The notes under the pieces are model-generated. The model was not told where the DNA came from and made no database searches. It saw only the letters and a program-made list of their open reading frames with translations. Shown one piece after another: positions 19,740 through 20,963 of a DNA stretch of 20,963 nucleotides. The translations under genes and the position numbers were made by a program. The stretch is taken from contig JAXHTH010000154.1 in assembly GCA_034211115.1 (NCBI GenBank), positions 1 to 20,963 of the forward strand. The letters are read 5' to 3'. This DNA is from JAXHTH01 sp034211115. GTDB lineage: Bacteria > Planctomycetota > Phycisphaerae > Phycisphaerales > SM1A02. Positions within the stretch are counted from its first letter, which is position 1. Each line of letters begins with the position of its first letter.

Positions 19740-20963
19740 ATGCCGGTTCAAGAAATGGTTGGTTCATCGATTGTCGAGGACTTCATGGCGGAGGTGCGGG
19801 AGCGGGATGCTCACGAGCCGGAATTCCTTCAGGCGGTGGAGGAGGTCGCCGAATCGCTGGGCCCGGTGCTCGAGAAGCATCCGGAGTACCAGAAGGCGAA
19901 GGTCCTTCAGCGCGTCGTCGAGCCGGAGCGCGTCATTCAGTTCCGCGTTCCGTGGGTGGATGATTTCGGCGAGGTGCACGTCAACCGCGGTTTCCGCGTC
20001 GAGTTCAACAGCGCCATCGGCCCCTACAAGGGCGGGCTGCGGTTCCACCCCTCGGTCAACCTGGGCATCCTGAAGTTCCTCGGGTTCGAGCAGGTGTTCA
20101 AGAACGCCCTGACCACGCTGCCCATCGGCGGCGGCAAGGGCGGCAGCAACTTCGATCCCAAGGGCAAGACCGACACCGAGGTCATGCGGTTCTGCCAGAG
20201 CTACATGACCGAGCTGTTCCGCCACATCGGGCCCGACACCGACGTCCCCGCCGGCGACATCGGCGTGGGCGGGCGCGAGATCGGCTTCCTCTTCGGGCAG
20301 TACAAGCGCCTGGCCAACGAGTTCACCGGCGTGTTCACGGGCAAGGGCTTCAACTGGGGCGGGAGCCTCATCCGGCCCGAGGCGACCGGCTACGGCGCCG
20401 TCTACTTCGCCGCCGCCATGGCCGCCACCAAGAACCAGACCCTCGAAGGCAAGACCTGCCTCGTCTCCGGCTCCGGAAACGTGGCCCAGTTCACCTGCGA
20501 GAAGCTCCTGGATCTCGGCGCCAAGCCCGTCACCCTCTCCGACTCCAGCGGCGTCATCCACGACCCGGACGGCATCGACCGCGACAAGCTCGCCTGGGTG
20601 ATGGATCTCAAGAACGTCCGCCGCGGACGGATCAAGGAGTACACCGAGCAGTTCAAGAACGCCACCTACACCCCGGTCGATCCCTCCATGGATCACAACC
20701 CGCTGTGGGCGTTCCCCGCCGACTGCGCGTTCCCCAGCGCGACCCAGAACGAGGTGAACGGCAAGGACGCGCAGAACATGGTCGACAACGGCGTGAAGAT
20801 CATCTCCGAGGGCGCGAACATGCCCTCCACGCCCGAGGCGATCGACATCTATCTCAACAACGGGATCTTCTACGGGCTGGGCAAGGCGGCCAACGCCGGC
20901 GGCGTCGCCGTCTCCGCCCTCGAAATGTCCCAGAACTCCATGCGCTACCAGTGGACCCGCGAG
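19740..20963 (+). CDS. gdhA: NADP-type glutamate dehydrogenase, C-terminus cut by right edge
   Basis: The 408 residues present cover most of a roughly 450-residue hexameric enzyme that aminates 2-oxoglutarate with ammonium and NADPH. Substrate-binding and catalytic motifs are intact: GPYKGGLRFHP (Lys97), PIGGGKGGSNFDPKGK (Lys133) and PAGDIGVGGREIG (catalytic Asp173). The Rossmann domain begins at LVSGSGNVAQF, and KIISEGANMPSTPEA is a hallmark of the small hexameric class, generally assimilatory. The ATG at 19740 (MPVQEMVGSS) has AGGG nine bases upstream; the in-frame ATG at 19755 is an alternative. The sequence stops at QWTRE, about 40 residues short. It lies downstream of the AAA+ activator on the same strand, but 386 bases separate them. 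Confidence 0.95.
   Translation, partial: MPVQEMVGSSIVEDFMAEVRERDAHEPEFLQAVEEVAESLGPVLEKHPEYQKAKVLQRVVEPERVIQFRVPWVDDFGEVHVNRGFRVEFNSAIGPYKGGLRFHPSVNLGILKFLGFEQVFKNALTTLPIGGGKGGSNFDPKGKTDTEVMRFCQSYMTELFRHIGPDTDVPAGDIGVGGREIGFLFGQYKRLANEFTGVFTGKGFNWGGSLIRPEATGYGAVYFAAAMAATKNQTLEGKTCLVSGSGNVAQFTCEKLLDLGAKPVTLSDSSGVIHDPDGIDRDKLAWVMDLKNVRRGRIKEYTEQFKNATYTPVDPSMDHNPLWAFPADCAFPSATQNEVNGKDAQNMVDNGVKIISEGANMPSTPEAIDIYLNNGIFYGLGKAANAGGVAVSALEMSQNSMRYQWTRE

Overview
The window is GC-rich bacterial DNA, most likely from a planctomycete and probably close to the Phycisphaerae. The best pointer is the secreted protein at 15594-17315. It ends in repeated Asp/Asn-rich calcium-loop motifs of the GDLDGDGxVDTADLLxLLxNWG and DCNGNGIxD type, a tail common on exported planctomycete proteins. 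The partial zinc-ribbon protein at the left edge (CPNGHxF...RCPxxxC) has a similar flavour. No phage, transposase, CRISPR, tRNA or rRNA was seen. Taxonomy is inferred from protein style only.

Layout from left to right: a partial zinc-ribbon protein (-, off the left edge); a thioredoxin-type arsenate reductase (-); a 505-base divergent gap packed with hairpins; a small four-helix membrane protein (+); phosphomannomutase/phosphoglucomutase (+); a 1472-residue histidine kinase with about ten PAS domains (+), whose stop codon abuts the stop of thiG; the thiS-thiG pair (-), coupled by an ATGA overlap; a small PGPGW-like membrane protein (-); a dienelactone-hydrolase-like enzyme (+); an operon of an NhaD/CitM-type ion transporter and a tandem universal stress protein (-); an FeS-type (6-4) photolyase (+); the secreted BNR/Asp-box protein (+); a HAD phosphatase/phosphomutase (-); a PspF-like AAA+ activator with no sensory domain (+); and an NADP-type glutamate dehydrogenase cut by the right edge (+).

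Most genes are stand-alone housekeeping or stress functions: arsenate detoxification, thiamine thiazole synthesis, sugar-phosphate metabolism, UV repair, ion homeostasis and ammonium assimilation. Only thiS-thiG and the transporter-usp pair look like true operons.

The least explained signals are non-coding. (1) Composite arrays of 7-bp and 8-bp tandem repeats start 3-12 bases after the stop codons of three unrelated genes. Two of the arrays share a TNTTGGY heptamer family and the same block order. (2) A cluster of strong hairpins fills the gap at 1005-1341. (3) A terminator-shaped hairpin with a T-tract lies just upstream of the AAA+ activator, suggesting attenuation or a short RNA. Among proteins, the ten-PAS HWE kinase (with internal duplication) and the receiver-less activator with a GAFSDA loop deserve a closer look.
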